This document shows, piece after piece, positions 15,936 through 24,839 of a DNA stretch of 64,000 nucleotides. This DNA is from Streptomyces longisporoflavus (GTDB lineage Bacteria; Actinomycetota; Actinomycetes; Streptomycetales; Streptomycetaceae). The position numbers and the translations under genes are program-made. The stretch covers positions 248,001 through 312,000 of the forward strand of contig NZ_BMTR01000007.1 of the NCBI RefSeq assembly GCF_014649775.1, in the 5' to 3' direction. The notes under the pieces are model-generated. The model saw only the letters and a program-made list of their open reading frames with translations, was not told where the DNA came from and did no database searches. Each line of letters starts with the position of its first letter. Within the stretch, counting starts at the first letter, position 1.

Positions 15936-16054
15936 CTGGCTGTCTCCTTCAGGGGGTTGCCGTAATTCACGGGGTAAGGCCCGCGGTGTCGGCCCCGCGG
16001 GAGAGAGAGTGGAAGGCATGAGGGCGGGTGAGCCGCGACCGGCGGCGCGCACGC

Positions 16055-17275
16055 TCAAGACGCACCGCCCGCGTGCGCGGAGGCCCGGCTGAGCACCCGC
16101 AGGGAGTGGAGCAACAGCACGCCCGCGGCGGCACCGCACGCGACGAGGGGTACGACGCCGGGCCCCCAGGCCCGTACCGCCCCCTCCACCGGTGCGGCCA
16201 GCCAGGCGCATCCCGGTAGGCGCCCCGCGAACCCGCAGGCGAGCGAGGCCGCCTCCACGGCACCCGCGAACCCCAGCATCAGCGCGGGGGCCCGGGTGAA
16301 GCCGTATGTACGCAGCAGCCGGGAGAGCAGCAGCAGCGCGCCGAGGGCACCCGCCCCCGCGCCGACCGCTGTTCCGCTCAGGGCCGCCGCTCCCACGAGC
16401 AGGGCCGCCAGGGCGCACAGGTAGAGCGCGAGCACGCCGAGGAGCAACGGCCTTACGGAGGCGGTGAACTCGGTGAGCCCACGGCTGAGCGAAAGCCGTG
16501 CCTGTGCCCGCACGGCGAAGAGCCGCACGCACCATGCCGCGGGCGCGACGGCGAGCGCGAGCCCCAGCGCGGCGGCGGTCGAGGGCGCAGGCAGGCCGCC
16601 GGGGCCGGCCGAGACGGCGGCCCGCAGCAGTCCGTCGCCGAAGAGGGCGTACGCGACGAGAAGACACGTCCACGCGCGCGTGGCCGGAAGGGCCCGGTGC
16701 GCGGATCGCAGCGGGCCGTGCCGGAGGGTCACCAGCAGCGCCACGGCCACCGCGAGCGCCCCGCCGATCCCCACCGCGAGCCGCGCACGTCCCTCGCTCA
16801 GCTCAAGGCCCGCGACCGCGAGCCCGCATGCCGCGCCCGGGAGCAGCGCGATCAGCGCCCGGGCCGCGGGTACTTCGGGCGCACTCGGCGCCGGAAGCGC
16901 CACAGGGACGGCGCGTTCCTCCTCGTCGCGCGGCACGCGCGCGTACATCTCCTCGGCGAGCGCGAACACGTCACGGTGCCTGAACCGCGCGGCGGTCCTG
17001 TCGGTCACCCCGTGCGCCTCAAGCCCGGCGGCGATCTCCAACGGGTCCACGGCCCGCTCGCACAGTTCCCGGTGCCGGTGCATCAGCGCCTTCACCGGGT
17101 CGGCGCCGCCGCGCCGCGCGGCCTTCGGTCCCGCCCCGGCACCGGACGCCGCGCCCCGCCAGGCCGCGGGCTCCCGTACGAGTGCCGCGTCGGCCAGCAG
17201 TTCCTGCGACCGCGCGTCCCATCCGCCGGGGCTTCCCGGAGCTCGTGGCGCGTCGATCTGCCGCTCCGTGCTCAT
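16055..17275 (-). CDS. polytopic membrane protein of the PelF-like locus
   Basis: 406-residue protein. The first 150 residues are soluble and carry a helical segment LMHRHRELCERAVDPLEIAA followed by FRHRDVFALAEEMYARVPR. The rest holds about eight hydrophobic helices (for example LIALLPGAACGLAVAGLEL, LLLGVLALYLCALAALLVG and VVPLVACGAAAGVLLLHSL). No family I can name with certainty. Its ATG overlaps the PelF-like stop by ATGA, so the two are translationally coupled and the proteins probably interact. By position it could take the part of PelG or PelE, the membrane transport component of Pel systems, but it is shorter than PelG and I see no diagnostic motif. Confidence 0.75.
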   Translation of the reverse strand: MSTERQIDAPRAPGSPGGWDARSQELLADAALVREPAAWRGAASGAGAGPKAARRGGADPVKALMHRHRELCERAVDPLEIAAGLEAHGVTDRTAARFRHRDVFALAEEMYARVPRDEEERAVPVALPAPSAPEVPAARALIALLPGAACGLAVAGLELSEGRARLAVGIGGALAVAVALLVTLRHGPLRSAHRALPATRAWTCLLVAYALFGDGLLRAAVSAGPGGLPAPSTAAALGLALAVAPAAWCVRLFAVRAQARLSLSRGLTEFTASVRPLLLGVLALYLCALAALLVGAAALSGTAVGAGAGALGALLLLSRLLRTYGFTRAPALMLGFAGAVEAASLACGFAGRLPGCAWLAAPVEGAVRAWGPGVVPLVACGAAAGVLLLHSLRVLSRASAHAGGAS

Positions 17276-18975
17276 ACGCCCGCCCCCTTCAACTGCTGCG
17301 GTTCGTCGGCCTCTTGCGCCCAGCTGGGCGCGCCCGTGTCCCCGCCGCCCGCGGCCCCCGCCCACCGGCCCGGCATCCGGGCTTCGGCCGGATTGCCGAA
17401 CGGGACCGGCTCGCCCGCGTCGTCGAGTGCCTCCCTGCGCACCGGACAGCGCGAGACGATCTCCAGGTAAATGCCGCGAAATGCCTCGATGTTCTGCTCA
17501 ACGGTGAACAGTTCGAGCGCCCGCGCACGCGCCGCGGCCCCGAGCCGCTCGCGCCGTCCCGCGTCGCGCAGCAGCGCCACGCACGCGTCGGCGAGCGCCC
17601 GCGGGTTGCGCGGCGGCACCACGAGCCCCGTGCCGCCGATGACCTCGACGACCGCCCCGACATCCGTGGAGACCGTCGCGCGCCCGCAGAACATCGCCTC
17701 GACCAGGCTGATCGGGAAGCCCTCTATGACGCTCGACAGGACGACGACGCTCCCCGCGGCGTACGCGTCCTGGAGCTCGGGCGCCCCCGGCGTGCCGATC
17801 TCCTCGAAGGACACGGGGTTGTCGCCGACGGCGTGCGCGCCCTGCGCCTCGTCCGGGAAGAGCTGCGCCGCCAGCGCCTTGCAGTGCGCGAGATACGCGG
17901 CGGCCTCCGGGCCCTCCGCGGGCGCGCCGACGATGCGCAGGAGCGCCTTCGGCTCCTCCTTGCGGACCTCGGCGAAGGCGTGGAGCAGGGAGATCAGGTC
18001 TTTGGCGGGCTCGATGCGCCCGACCCAGAGGAGGGTGTCCGGATCGCCGGGGTCCTCCCGCTCGCCGACCTCCGCGAACCGGGACGCCTCCATGCCGGGA
18101 TAGACGGTGCGCAGCTTGGCCCGCTCGGCACCGCACCGCTCCTGCCAGCGGCGGGCGTGCGTGTTGCCGGGCGTGATGACCGTGGCCCTGTCGTACACCT
18201 CGGCGGCGAGCCTGCCGTGGAAGGAGGTGAGCAGCGCCCGCGCCGGCGCGCTCAGGGCCTCGTCGCCGGTCGCGAGGTAGTGCGCCCGCAGCTGCACGCC
18301 GTACTCCGTGACGAGGAGCGGCACTCCGCAGAAGTGCTCGGCGAGGAGCCCGGGGAGCGCCGCCGGGCCGCCGGACGTGGCGTGGCACAGATCGACCGCG
18401 CCGAGGCAGTCGTCGCCGTACCAGTCGAGGGAGAGCGGGCGCAGCGCCCGCTCCAGGCGGTCCGCGACGGCGAGCAGGTCCGGCACCCGTGCGGTGCGCG
18501 CGGCGCGGAGTGCGCCCGGCGCACGGCACGCGCTCTCCAGGGCGCGCACGGCCGCTTCGGAGCGCAGGGCGCCGACGAGGCCGCCCTCGTCCCCGGCGAG
18601 TTCGGCGAGGCCGTAGAGCCCACTGCTGAAACGGTCCGCCAAAGCGCTGGGGGTGCCGGGGGCGGAGTCGCACACCGCCGAGGCCAGCTCGCCGAAGCAC
18701 TCCGCGAAGCGCCGCCGCGCCCGCCGCCCGTACCTGAAGCGGGCTTCGGCTCCGGGGGCGATGTCGTCGTCGGCCGTCCACAGGGGCGCCGTCCGCACCC
18801 GGTTCACCTGGGGCGGCAGTTCGACCCAGCCCCGGGCCTCCTGCCGCTCGCTGCGGCTGAGTGCGTAGACGTCGAATTCGTGCTGCCCGAGCCCGCGCAC
18901 GAGCCGGTCGCACCAGAGCCTGGCGTCACCGCTCACATACGGATAGCCACCCTCCGTAAGCAGTCCGATGCGCAC
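17272..18975 (-). CDS. PelF-like GT4 glycosyltransferase (DUF3492)
   Basis: 567-residue glycosyltransferase. It opens with VRIGLLTEGGYPYVSGD, the N-terminal signature of PelF/DUF3492 proteins, and has the GT4/GT-B C-terminal motifs VITPGNTHARRW, LLWVGRIEPAKDLISLLHAF, SSVIEGFPISLVEAMFCGR and GGTGLVVPPRNPRALADAC. The EGFPISLVEAM block holds the nucleotide-sugar binding E-x7-E. PelF in Pseudomonas polymerises Pel from UDP-N-acetylhexosamine in the cytosol. Start GTG 18975 follows GGGGGTGTACGC; readings from 19083 upstream lack the family start. The last 50 residues are low complexity. The membrane protein gene follows with ATGA overlap. No other pel gene is present, so the product may be a different polymer. 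Confidence 0.88.
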   Translation of the reverse strand: MRIGLLTEGGYPYVSGDARLWCDRLVRGLGQHEFDVYALSRSERQEARGWVELPPQVNRVRTAPLWTADDDIAPGAEARFRYGRRARRRFAECFGELASAVCDSAPGTPSALADRFSSGLYGLAELAGDEGGLVGALRSEAAVRALESACRAPGALRAARTARVPDLLAVADRLERALRPLSLDWYGDDCLGAVDLCHATSGGPAALPGLLAEHFCGVPLLVTEYGVQLRAHYLATGDEALSAPARALLTSFHGRLAAEVYDRATVITPGNTHARRWQERCGAERAKLRTVYPGMEASRFAEVGEREDPGDPDTLLWVGRIEPAKDLISLLHAFAEVRKEEPKALLRIVGAPAEGPEAAAYLAHCKALAAQLFPDEAQGAHAVGDNPVSFEEIGTPGAPELQDAYAAGSVVVLSSVIEGFPISLVEAMFCGRATVSTDVGAVVEVIGGTGLVVPPRNPRALADACVALLRDAGRRERLGAAARARALELFTVEQNIEAFRGIYLEIVSRCPVRREALDDAGEPVPFGNPAEARMPGRWAGAAGGGDTGAPSWAQEADEPQQLKGAGV

Positions 18976-19175
18976 GCGTACACCCCCGATCTCCCGTATG
19001 GAGAGCCGCCGTTGGACCAGCGGCTCGCAGCGGGACGAACGTATGCGGACATGCAGGTGGCGCGACGGACGGTTGTCCATCACGCCACCAAAAGGGGTGA
19101 ACGGCCGTAACTTTCCCGTGCCGGTTGCGTTCTGTCGCGCTAGGGGCCCGGAGAGCGCTCTTTCGCTACGGAACG

Positions 19176-20798
19176 TTAAGCTGCGGCCAGCTCCCCTCGG
19201 GCCGTGCGGCGCCGGGCAGCGGCCTCCGGGTCAAGCGCGGGCACGGCCGCCAACAGTTGTTTGGTGTACGCCTGTCGCGGCGCTCCGTACACCTCGTCGA
19301 CGGAGCCCTGCTCGACGATCCGTCCCTGCCGCATCACCGCGACCCGGTCGCTGACCTGGCGCACCACCGCGAGGTCGTGCGCGATGAAGACCAGGGCGAG
19401 CCCGTGCTCCTCCTGGAGCTCGGCGAGCAACGCGGTCACCTGCGCCTGCGTCGTGACGTCGAGGGCCGACACCGGCTCGTCGCACACGATGACGCGGGGC
19501 TCGGCGGCAAGGGCCCGTGCGATCCCGACACGCTGGCGCTGGCCTCCGCTGAACTCGTGCGGGTAGCGCCCGTAGTACGCCGGATCGAGCCCGACGCGCT
19601 CCATGAGGGCGCGCACGCGAGCGCGCACCACTGCATCGTCGTGTTCTCCCCGCGCGCGCAGCGGATCGGCGATGGACTCCCCGACGGCGCGGCGCGGATT
19701 GAGCGAGGAGACGGGGTCCTGGAACACCATCTGCACGCCGGCCCGTACGCCGCCCGGCGACGGATCGCCCCCGTGGCGGATCTCCCCCGCCGACGGGTCG
19801 AGCAGCCCCACGAGCATCCGCCCCAGAGTCGTCTTGCCGCTGCCGCTCTCCCCCACGATCCCGAGCGTCTCTCCCCGGCGGACCGTGAGCGAGACCCCGT
19901 CCACCGCCGGGAAGGCGCGCTTGCCGCGCCCGAACTCGCGCCGCAGGCCGACCGCTTCGAGCACGACGTCACCCCGCACGGGCGCGGACGCCTCCCGCGG
20001 CGAGTCCACCCGCGGCACCGCCCCGAGCAGCTCCCGCGTGTAGGCCTCCCGGGGCGCCCCGAGGACTTCCCGCACGGGCCCGCGCTCGACGGACCTGCCG
20101 TACCGCATGACCAGGACGTCGTCGACGCTCTCCGCCGCGACGCCCACGTCGTGCGTGACCAGGAGCAGACCCATGCCGGTCTCCGCGCGCAGCACGTGCA
20201 GCAGGTCGAGGATCTGCGCCTGCACGGTGACGTCGAGAGCGGTCGTCGGCTCGTCGGCGATCAGGAGCTCGGGCTCGCAGGCGAGCGCCATGGCGATGAG
20301 CGCACGCTGCCGCATGCCTCCGCTGAACTCGTGCGGCCGGGACCGCGCCCTGCGAACGGCGTCCGCAATGCCCACCCGGTCGAGCACTTCGACGGCACGC
20401 GCGCGTGCCGCCCTGCGCGAGGCCCCGGTGTGCACGCGGTACACCTCGGCGATCTGGTCGCCCACCGCGTAGTACGGGTCGAGCGACGACAGCGGGTCCT
20501 GGAAGACCATCGCCGCCTTCCCGCCCCGCAACCGCCGCAGCTCCGCACCGGACGCTTCCTGTACGTCGATGCCGCCGACCCGCACCTCGCCGCCGACGTT
20601 CGCGCCGGTGCCCCGGTGCAGCCCGAGCAGCGCGGAGGCGACCGTGCTCTTGCCGGACCCCGACTCGCCGACGAGGCCGAGCGCCGCGCCCCTGTCCAGC
20701 GTGAAGGAGAGCCGGTCGACGGCGCGCGTCTCCCCGAAGTCGACCACCAGGTCCGTCACGTGGACGAGGCTGTGCGCCTTGTCGGGGATCGGGCTCAT
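19176..20798 (-). CDS. fused double ATPase of oligopeptide/nickel ABC transporter (OppD-OppF type)
   Basis: 540-residue protein with two complete ABC domains. First: Walker A GLVGESGSGKST, Q-loop AMVFQDPLSSLDP, signature EFSGGMRQR, Walker B LLIADEPTTALD, H-loop LLVTHD. Second: GIVGESGSGKTT, QMVFQDPVSSLNP, EFSGGQRQRVGIARAL, VIVCDEPVSALD, LVFIAHD. Each half is the size of OppD or OppF without the usual C-terminal extension, and the two are fused through a short linker. It powers the two permeases upstream. ATG 20798 overlaps the permease stop by ATGA. The last residues are Ala/Arg-rich. Confidence 0.95.
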   Translation of the reverse strand: MSPIPDKAHSLVHVTDLVVDFGETRAVDRLSFTLDRGAALGLVGESGSGKSTVASALLGLHRGTGANVGGEVRVGGIDVQEASGAELRRLRGGKAAMVFQDPLSSLDPYYAVGDQIAEVYRVHTGASRRAARARAVEVLDRVGIADAVRRARSRPHEFSGGMRQRALIAMALACEPELLIADEPTTALDVTVQAQILDLLHVLRAETGMGLLLVTHDVGVAAESVDDVLVMRYGRSVERGPVREVLGAPREAYTRELLGAVPRVDSPREASAPVRGDVVLEAVGLRREFGRGKRAFPAVDGVSLTVRRGETLGIVGESGSGKTTLGRMLVGLLDPSAGEIRHGGDPSPGGVRAGVQMVFQDPVSSLNPRRAVGESIADPLRARGEHDDAVVRARVRALMERVGLDPAYYGRYPHEFSGGQRQRVGIARALAAEPRVIVCDEPVSALDVTTQAQVTALLAELQEEHGLALVFIAHDLAVVRQVSDRVAVMRQGRIVEQGSVDEVYGAPRQAYTKQLLAAVPALDPEAAARRRTARGELAAA

Positions 20799-21868
20799 GA
20801 CAGGACCACCCTTCGGTCGGCCACCGCGTAGAGGACGTCGGCGACGGCGTTGGCGAGCACCACGAAGAAGCCGGTCACCAGGACCATGCCGACCACCACC
20901 GGCAGATCGACGACCTTGACCGCGTGCACGAGTTCGCGCCCCATGCCGGGCAGGCCGAAGAGCGTCTCGCTGAGCACGGCGCCGCCGAACATCGAACCGA
21001 AGTCGTTGGCGCTCAGCGCGATGACCGGCGCGAACGCGCCCCGCAGGGCGTGCTTGCCGATGATGGAGCGCTCCCCGACGCCGTACGCGCGAAAGGTCCG
21101 CACATGGTCGTCGGCGAGGGTTTCCAGCATCGAGGCGCGGGTCAGGCGCGCGTACTTGGCCGCCTCGATCAGCGCCAGGGACAGCCAGGGCAGGAGCAGG
21201 TTCCAGGCCCACTGCTGGGGGTCGTCGGTGAACGGTACGTACTGCGGGAAGGGCAGCCAGTTCAGCTGGCCGCAGGCCACGATCATCAGCAGCAGGCCGA
21301 TGACGAAGACCGGCGTCGCCGTGCCCGCGAGCGTGACGGCGGTCAGGACGCGCTCGGTGACGCGCCCGCGCCGCCAGGCGGAGAGGACTCCGGTGCCGAC
21401 GCCGAGGATCAGCCACATCACCATGGCGCCGAGCGCGAGCGACCCGGTGACCGGCAGCTTCGCCAGGATCAGCTGGGTGACCTGCTGGTCGCTCTGGTAG
21501 GAGAGCCCGAGGCAAGGGGCGGCGCAGTGCTCCGTGCCGGTGCCCGTCGAGTAGTCCCGGCCGGCGAAGATGCCCTGGAGGAAGTCCCGGTAGCGGACGT
21601 ACACCGGGTCATCCAGCCGCAACTGTTCGCTCACCTGCGCCACTTGGGCCGGTGAGCAGCGTGGCCCGCAGGTGATCTGGGCGACGTCGCCGGGAGCGAT
21701 GTAGAAGACGGCGTAGATGATCACGGAGATGGCGAGCAGCGTGACGAGGGCGCCCGCCGCGCGCCTCAGGAGAAAGCCGGTCATGCCGTGCAGCAGGCCG
21801 GTCAGGCCTGGCGAGAAGCCGGTCATGCCTCGCAGCAAGCGGGTCCTGCCTGGCGAGAAGCCGGTCAT
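20795..21868 (-). CDS. ABC transporter permease (OppB/DppB type)
   Basis: 357-residue integral membrane protein with the BPD_transp_1 fold, including the EAA loop ALIEAAKYARLTRASMLETL and the OppB-like FGLPGMGRELVHAV. After a first helix (ALVTLLAISVIIYAVFYIA) there is a periplasmic region of about 100 residues with four cysteines (ITCGPRC and EHCAAPC). The first 28 residues consist of a duplicated 14-residue unit, each beginning with Met, so ATG 21868, 21826 and 21784 are all in-frame starts. ATG 21868 overlaps the upstream permease stop by ATGA and is the likely coupled start; ATG 21784 gives the family-typical N-terminus (MTGFLLRRAAG). Confidence 0.93.
   Translation of the reverse strand: MTGFSPGRTRLLRGMTGFSPGLTGLLHGMTGFLLRRAAGALVTLLAISVIIYAVFYIAPGDVAQITCGPRCSPAQVAQVSEQLRLDDPVYVRYRDFLQGIFAGRDYSTGTGTEHCAAPCLGLSYQSDQQVTQLILAKLPVTGSLALGAMVMWLILGVGTGVLSAWRRGRVTERVLTAVTLAGTATPVFVIGLLLMIVACGQLNWLPFPQYVPFTDDPQQWAWNLLLPWLSLALIEAAKYARLTRASMLETLADDHVRTFRAYGVGERSIIGKHALRGAFAPVIALSANDFGSMFGGAVLSETLFGLPGMGRELVHAVKVVDLPVVVGMVLVTGFFVVLANAVADVLYAVADRRVVLS
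21773..21868 (-). repeat. 42-base tandem repeat over the permease start codon
   Basis: On the minus strand, two 42-base units (21868-21827 and 21826-21785) each begin ATGACCGGCTTCTCGCCAGG, and a third partial copy begins at 21784 with ATGACCGGCTTT. Each unit carries an in-frame ATG, so the start codon itself is triplicated. Confidence 0.92.
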
Positions 21869-22857
21869 GCCCTGCCCTCCCGCTTCTGTCCGGTGCCGAT
21901 CCGCAGCCGCGACGCGGCCCTCGGATCGAGCGCGGTCCGTATGCCGTCCCCGAGGACGGTCAGCGCGAGCACCGTCACGAACAGTGCCCCCGCGGGCAGC
22001 AGTAGGTACTGCGGTGCGGCCTGGTACCAGACGTCGGCCGAGGTCAGCATCTGTCCCCAGGAGGCGGTCGGCGGTTTGACGCCGACGCCGAGGAAGGAGA
22101 GCGCGGCCTCGACCGTGATGTTCAGCGGGATGAGCAGCGCCGCGTAGGTGATGACGGGGGCGGCGAGTCCCGGCAGGAGTTCGCGGCGCGCGATGCGCCA
22201 GGTGCTCCAGCCGCTGAGCCGGGCGGCGGCCACGTAGTCGAGCTCCTTGAGGGTGATGGTCTGCGCGCGCACGATCTTGGCCGTACTGCCCCAGGCGACG
22301 AGCCCGATGACCAGGGCGACCAGGACGGGGCGCGGGAATCCGCTGGGCACGATCGCCATCAGGGCGAGCGAGAGCACCATCAGCGGCATGGCGACGATGA
22401 CGTCGGTCGCGCGGCTGAGCACCTGGTCGACCAGGCGGTTGCCGAGTCCGGCCGCGATGCCGACGCCGACGCCGATCAGCACCTGCACGAAGGTCGCGGC
22501 GAAGGCGACGCCGAGGGAGACCCGCGCGCCGTGGACGAGACGGGCGAACAGGTCACGTCCGGTCTGCGGTTCGACGCCGAGCCAGTGCTCGGCGCTGATC
22601 CCGCCGAACGACCCGATCGGGACGCCGCCGCGCCCGGAGTCGATGAGGTCGGGGTGGTACGTACCGGGGTCCTGGCCCTCGATGGCGGTGAGCAGCGGCG
22701 CGGCGAGCGCGACCAGGACGAGCAGCGCGACGACGACCGCCGCGACGAGGGCGGCGCGCTGCGTGCGCAGCCGCCGCCAGAACTGACGGGCGCCGGAGGC
22801 CGGGGCGGGCGCCGTGGCGCCCGTCCCCGCTTCCGGGGCCAACAGGGCCTCGCTCAT
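21865..22857 (-). CDS. ABC transporter permease (OppC/DppC type)
   Basis: 330-residue permease with the N-terminal OppC extension (ARQFWRRLRTQRAALVAAVV), a HWLGVEPQTGRDLFARLVHGAR segment typical of OppC (HxLGTDxxGRD), and the EAA loop ELDYVAAARLSGWSTWRIA followed by SFLGVGVKPPTASWG. It pairs with the second permease, whose ATG overlaps this stop. The binding-protein gene lies 20 bases upstream. Substrate most likely a short peptide or a peptide-like/metal-chelate compound. Confidence 0.95.
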   Translation of the reverse strand: MSEALLAPEAGTGATAPAPASGARQFWRRLRTQRAALVAAVVVALLVLVALAAPLLTAIEGQDPGTYHPDLIDSGRGGVPIGSFGGISAEHWLGVEPQTGRDLFARLVHGARVSLGVAFAATFVQVLIGVGVGIAAGLGNRLVDQVLSRATDVIVAMPLMVLSLALMAIVPSGFPRPVLVALVIGLVAWGSTAKIVRAQTITLKELDYVAAARLSGWSTWRIARRELLPGLAAPVITYAALLIPLNITVEAALSFLGVGVKPPTASWGQMLTSADVWYQAAPQYLLLPAGALFVTVLALTVLGDGIRTALDPRAASRLRIGTGQKREGRA

Positions 22858-22877
22858 GGTGGGGTGACCGATCGCCC

Positions 22878-24611
22878 TTACTTGACCGCAACCTGGGAGA
22901 CGTCGAGGACGCCCGTCCAGTCGCTGATCACGACGTTCTTCACGTCCTTGCCGTACAGCCGCTTGTAGACCGGGTGGAAGAGCGGCACGGTGAGGGCCTT
23001 CTCGCCGATCTTCTTGTCGAGGGCGCCCCAGCGCTCGGCGGCCGCGTCGAGGTCGGTGAGCTTGTTGATCTCGTCGATCTCGTCGTTGACGGACTTGTCG
23101 TCGAGGAAGCCGGTGTTGAAGTTGGCGCCGTCCTTCACGATCTGCCGCCCGTCGAAGATCGGGGCGAGGAAGGGGCCGCCGGAGGGCCAGTCGGCGCCCC
23201 AGTGGGCGAGGAAGAGGCCGGGCTCGTCCTCGGCACTGTGGATCTTGTCCTTGTAGTCGTTGTCCTCCAGGCCTTCCAGCTTGACCGTGATCCCGGCCTT
23301 CTTCAGGGCGTCCTGGATCGACGTGGCGATCTCCGGGCTCGTCTCGAAGTCCTTGGCGTTGGAGTGGGTCAGCGTGATGGTGAGCCCGTCCTTGTGGCCG
23401 GCCTCCTTCAGGAGCTCCCTGGCCTTCTTCGGGTTGCCGGACTTGCCCGCCGGGAAGTGGTCGTACTTCGTGTATCCGAAGGACTTCTGGTTCGGCAGGT
23501 ACGTGGTCGCGGACTCGGCGAGCGACGAACCGCCGGCGGCGTTGACGACGGACGACCGGTCGACCGCGTACGAGATGGCCTGGCGCACCTTCGGGTCGTC
23601 GAAGGGCTTCACCTTCGGGTTGAAGGCGAGGTAGTTCGTGTATCCGAAGTGCCCGGTGCCGACACGCGACGCCAGTGCCTTGTCGCCGGTGACCTTGGCG
23701 AGTTCGGCGGGGCCGAGGTTCGTGTCGGTGGTCACGGCGGCGGCGTCCGAGCCCTGGCCGGCCGAGAGCCGCTGGTTGATGACGGAGGAGTTGAGGCCGG
23801 ACCGCACGTCGATCTTGTCCGGGTAGGCCTTGCGCTCGGGGTCGGTCTTCGCCGACCAGTGCGGGTTGCGCTCCAGGGTGAGGCGCTCGCCGTCGTTCTC
23901 GTTCTCGACGACCTTGTACGGGCCCGAGGAGACCGGGTGCTCCTCGTACTTGGTGCCCTTGTCCTTGTTCTTTGGGACGGGCGTGAACTGCGTCTGCGTC
24001 GCCAGGTAGGGGAACTCGCCCTCGGGCTTGTTCAGGTGGAAGACGATGGTCCGCTCGTCGGGCGTCTTGATCGACTCAAGGCCCTTGCCGCTCTTGTCCT
24101 TGTAGGGCCCGGCGTACTTGTCGCCGCCGATCAGCCAGTCCCGCAAGTAGGGCGCCCCGCCGGAGAGTTCACCGGCGAAGGAGCGCTCGATGCCGTACTT
24201 GACGTCGGCGGACGTGATCGGCGAACCGTCCTCGTACTTGAGCCCCTTCTTGAGGGTGTACGTCCACACCGTGGCGTTCTTGCTCGACTTGCCGAGGTCC
24301 GTGGCGAGGTCCGGCACGACCTCCGAGCCCTTGGCGCCGTCCTCGCGGTTGCGGGTGGTCAGGGTGCGGAAGACGAGCGAGGGGACGTTGCCGCCGCCGG
24401 AGGTGTAAAGCCGCGCCGGGTCGAAGTCGACCTGCGGCTGGCTGTTGAGGACGGTGAGCGTGCCGCCCTTGGCGGGCTTGCCCCCGGCGCCGTTCCCGGC
24501 GTCGTCGCCCCCGGGGTCCTCGGGTCCCGCGCAGGCTGCGGCGCCCGCTGCCAGGACAAGGCTGACGGATGCCGCGGCCACGCGGCGGGCTATGACGGAC
24601 GATTGACGCAT
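22878..24611 (-). CDS. ABC transporter substrate-binding lipoprotein (family 5, oligopeptide type)
   Basis: 577-residue solute-binding protein (SBP_bac_5). The signal peptide ends in the lipobox AAAC (residue about 27), giving a lipid-anchored protein. Family motifs are visible: GGTLTVLNSQPQVDFDPA, WTYTLKKGLKYEDGSPITSADVKYGIERSF, SGPYKVVEN and NPKVKPFDDPKVRQAISYAVDR, followed by GNPKKARELLKEAGH. Start ATG 24611 with GAGAGG 10 bases upstream. It is the first structural gene of the operon with two permeases and the fused ATPase. The 30-codon leader with terminal Cys-Cys about 135 bases upstream suggests the operon responds to cysteine or sulphur supply, so the ligand may be a sulphur-containing peptide; this is inference. 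Confidence 0.93.
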   Translation of the reverse strand: MRQSSVIARRVAAASVSLVLAAGAAACAGPEDPGGDDAGNGAGGKPAKGGTLTVLNSQPQVDFDPARLYTSGGGNVPSLVFRTLTTRNREDGAKGSEVVPDLATDLGKSSKNATVWTYTLKKGLKYEDGSPITSADVKYGIERSFAGELSGGAPYLRDWLIGGDKYAGPYKDKSGKGLESIKTPDERTIVFHLNKPEGEFPYLATQTQFTPVPKNKDKGTKYEEHPVSSGPYKVVENENDGERLTLERNPHWSAKTDPERKAYPDKIDVRSGLNSSVINQRLSAGQGSDAAAVTTDTNLGPAELAKVTGDKALASRVGTGHFGYTNYLAFNPKVKPFDDPKVRQAISYAVDRSSVVNAAGGSSLAESATTYLPNQKSFGYTKYDHFPAGKSGNPKKARELLKEAGHKDGLTITLTHSNAKDFETSPEIATSIQDALKKAGITVKLEGLEDNDYKDKIHSAEDEPGLFLAHWGADWPSGGPFLAPIFDGRQIVKDGANFNTGFLDDKSVNDEIDEINKLTDLDAAAERWGALDKKIGEKALTVPLFHPVYKRLYGKDVKNVVISDWTGVLDVSQVAVK

Positions 24612-24746
24612 GGGAGGGGACCTCTCGGAGGAGCAAGCGGGGAAAGAGCGAGAAAAAGAGCAGAGCTCGCCCCGGGGGTCGCCGAAAGAGGAGGTCAGGA
24701 CCGCGAAAAGGTCATGAGGAAGCGACGCACGCGCCAGGGGCGGGCG
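24612..24746 (-). promoter_or_regulatory. putative attenuator/leader region between leader peptide and binding-protein gene
   Basis: 135 bases of transcribed leader between the leader-peptide stop and the structural ATG. It contains T-rich runs on the minus strand (CTCTTTTTCTCGCTCTTTCC) and GC-rich segments able to pair, but I cannot draw one clear terminator by eye. Regulation by ribosome position on the leader peptide is inferred from layout. Confidence 0.35.
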
Positions 24747-24839
24747 TCAGCAACAGTGAATGTCGGACACGCAGAGCGCGGTCACGCCGAAGAGCGCCAG
24801 CTCAAGGGCTGCGCGCGAGGAGGCGTGACGAGGCGACAT
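24747..24839 (-). CDS. putative cysteine-responsive leader peptide (30 aa, ends Cys-Cys)
   Basis: A 30-codon ORF from ATG 24839 whose last residues are ALCVSDIHCC followed by TGA. Short peptides ending in cysteines ahead of sulphur-related operons in actinobacteria act as cysteine-responsive attenuators. No strong ribosome-binding site precedes ATG 24839; an internal GTG at 24785 would give a 12-residue peptide with the same end. No protein function is expected. Confidence 0.55.
   Translation of the reverse strand: MSPRHASSRAALELALFGVTALCVSDIHCC

Noticed and set aside
17182..19110. 642-codon plus-strand ORF
   Set aside because: Antisense to the PelF-like glycosyltransferase; no recognisable domain.
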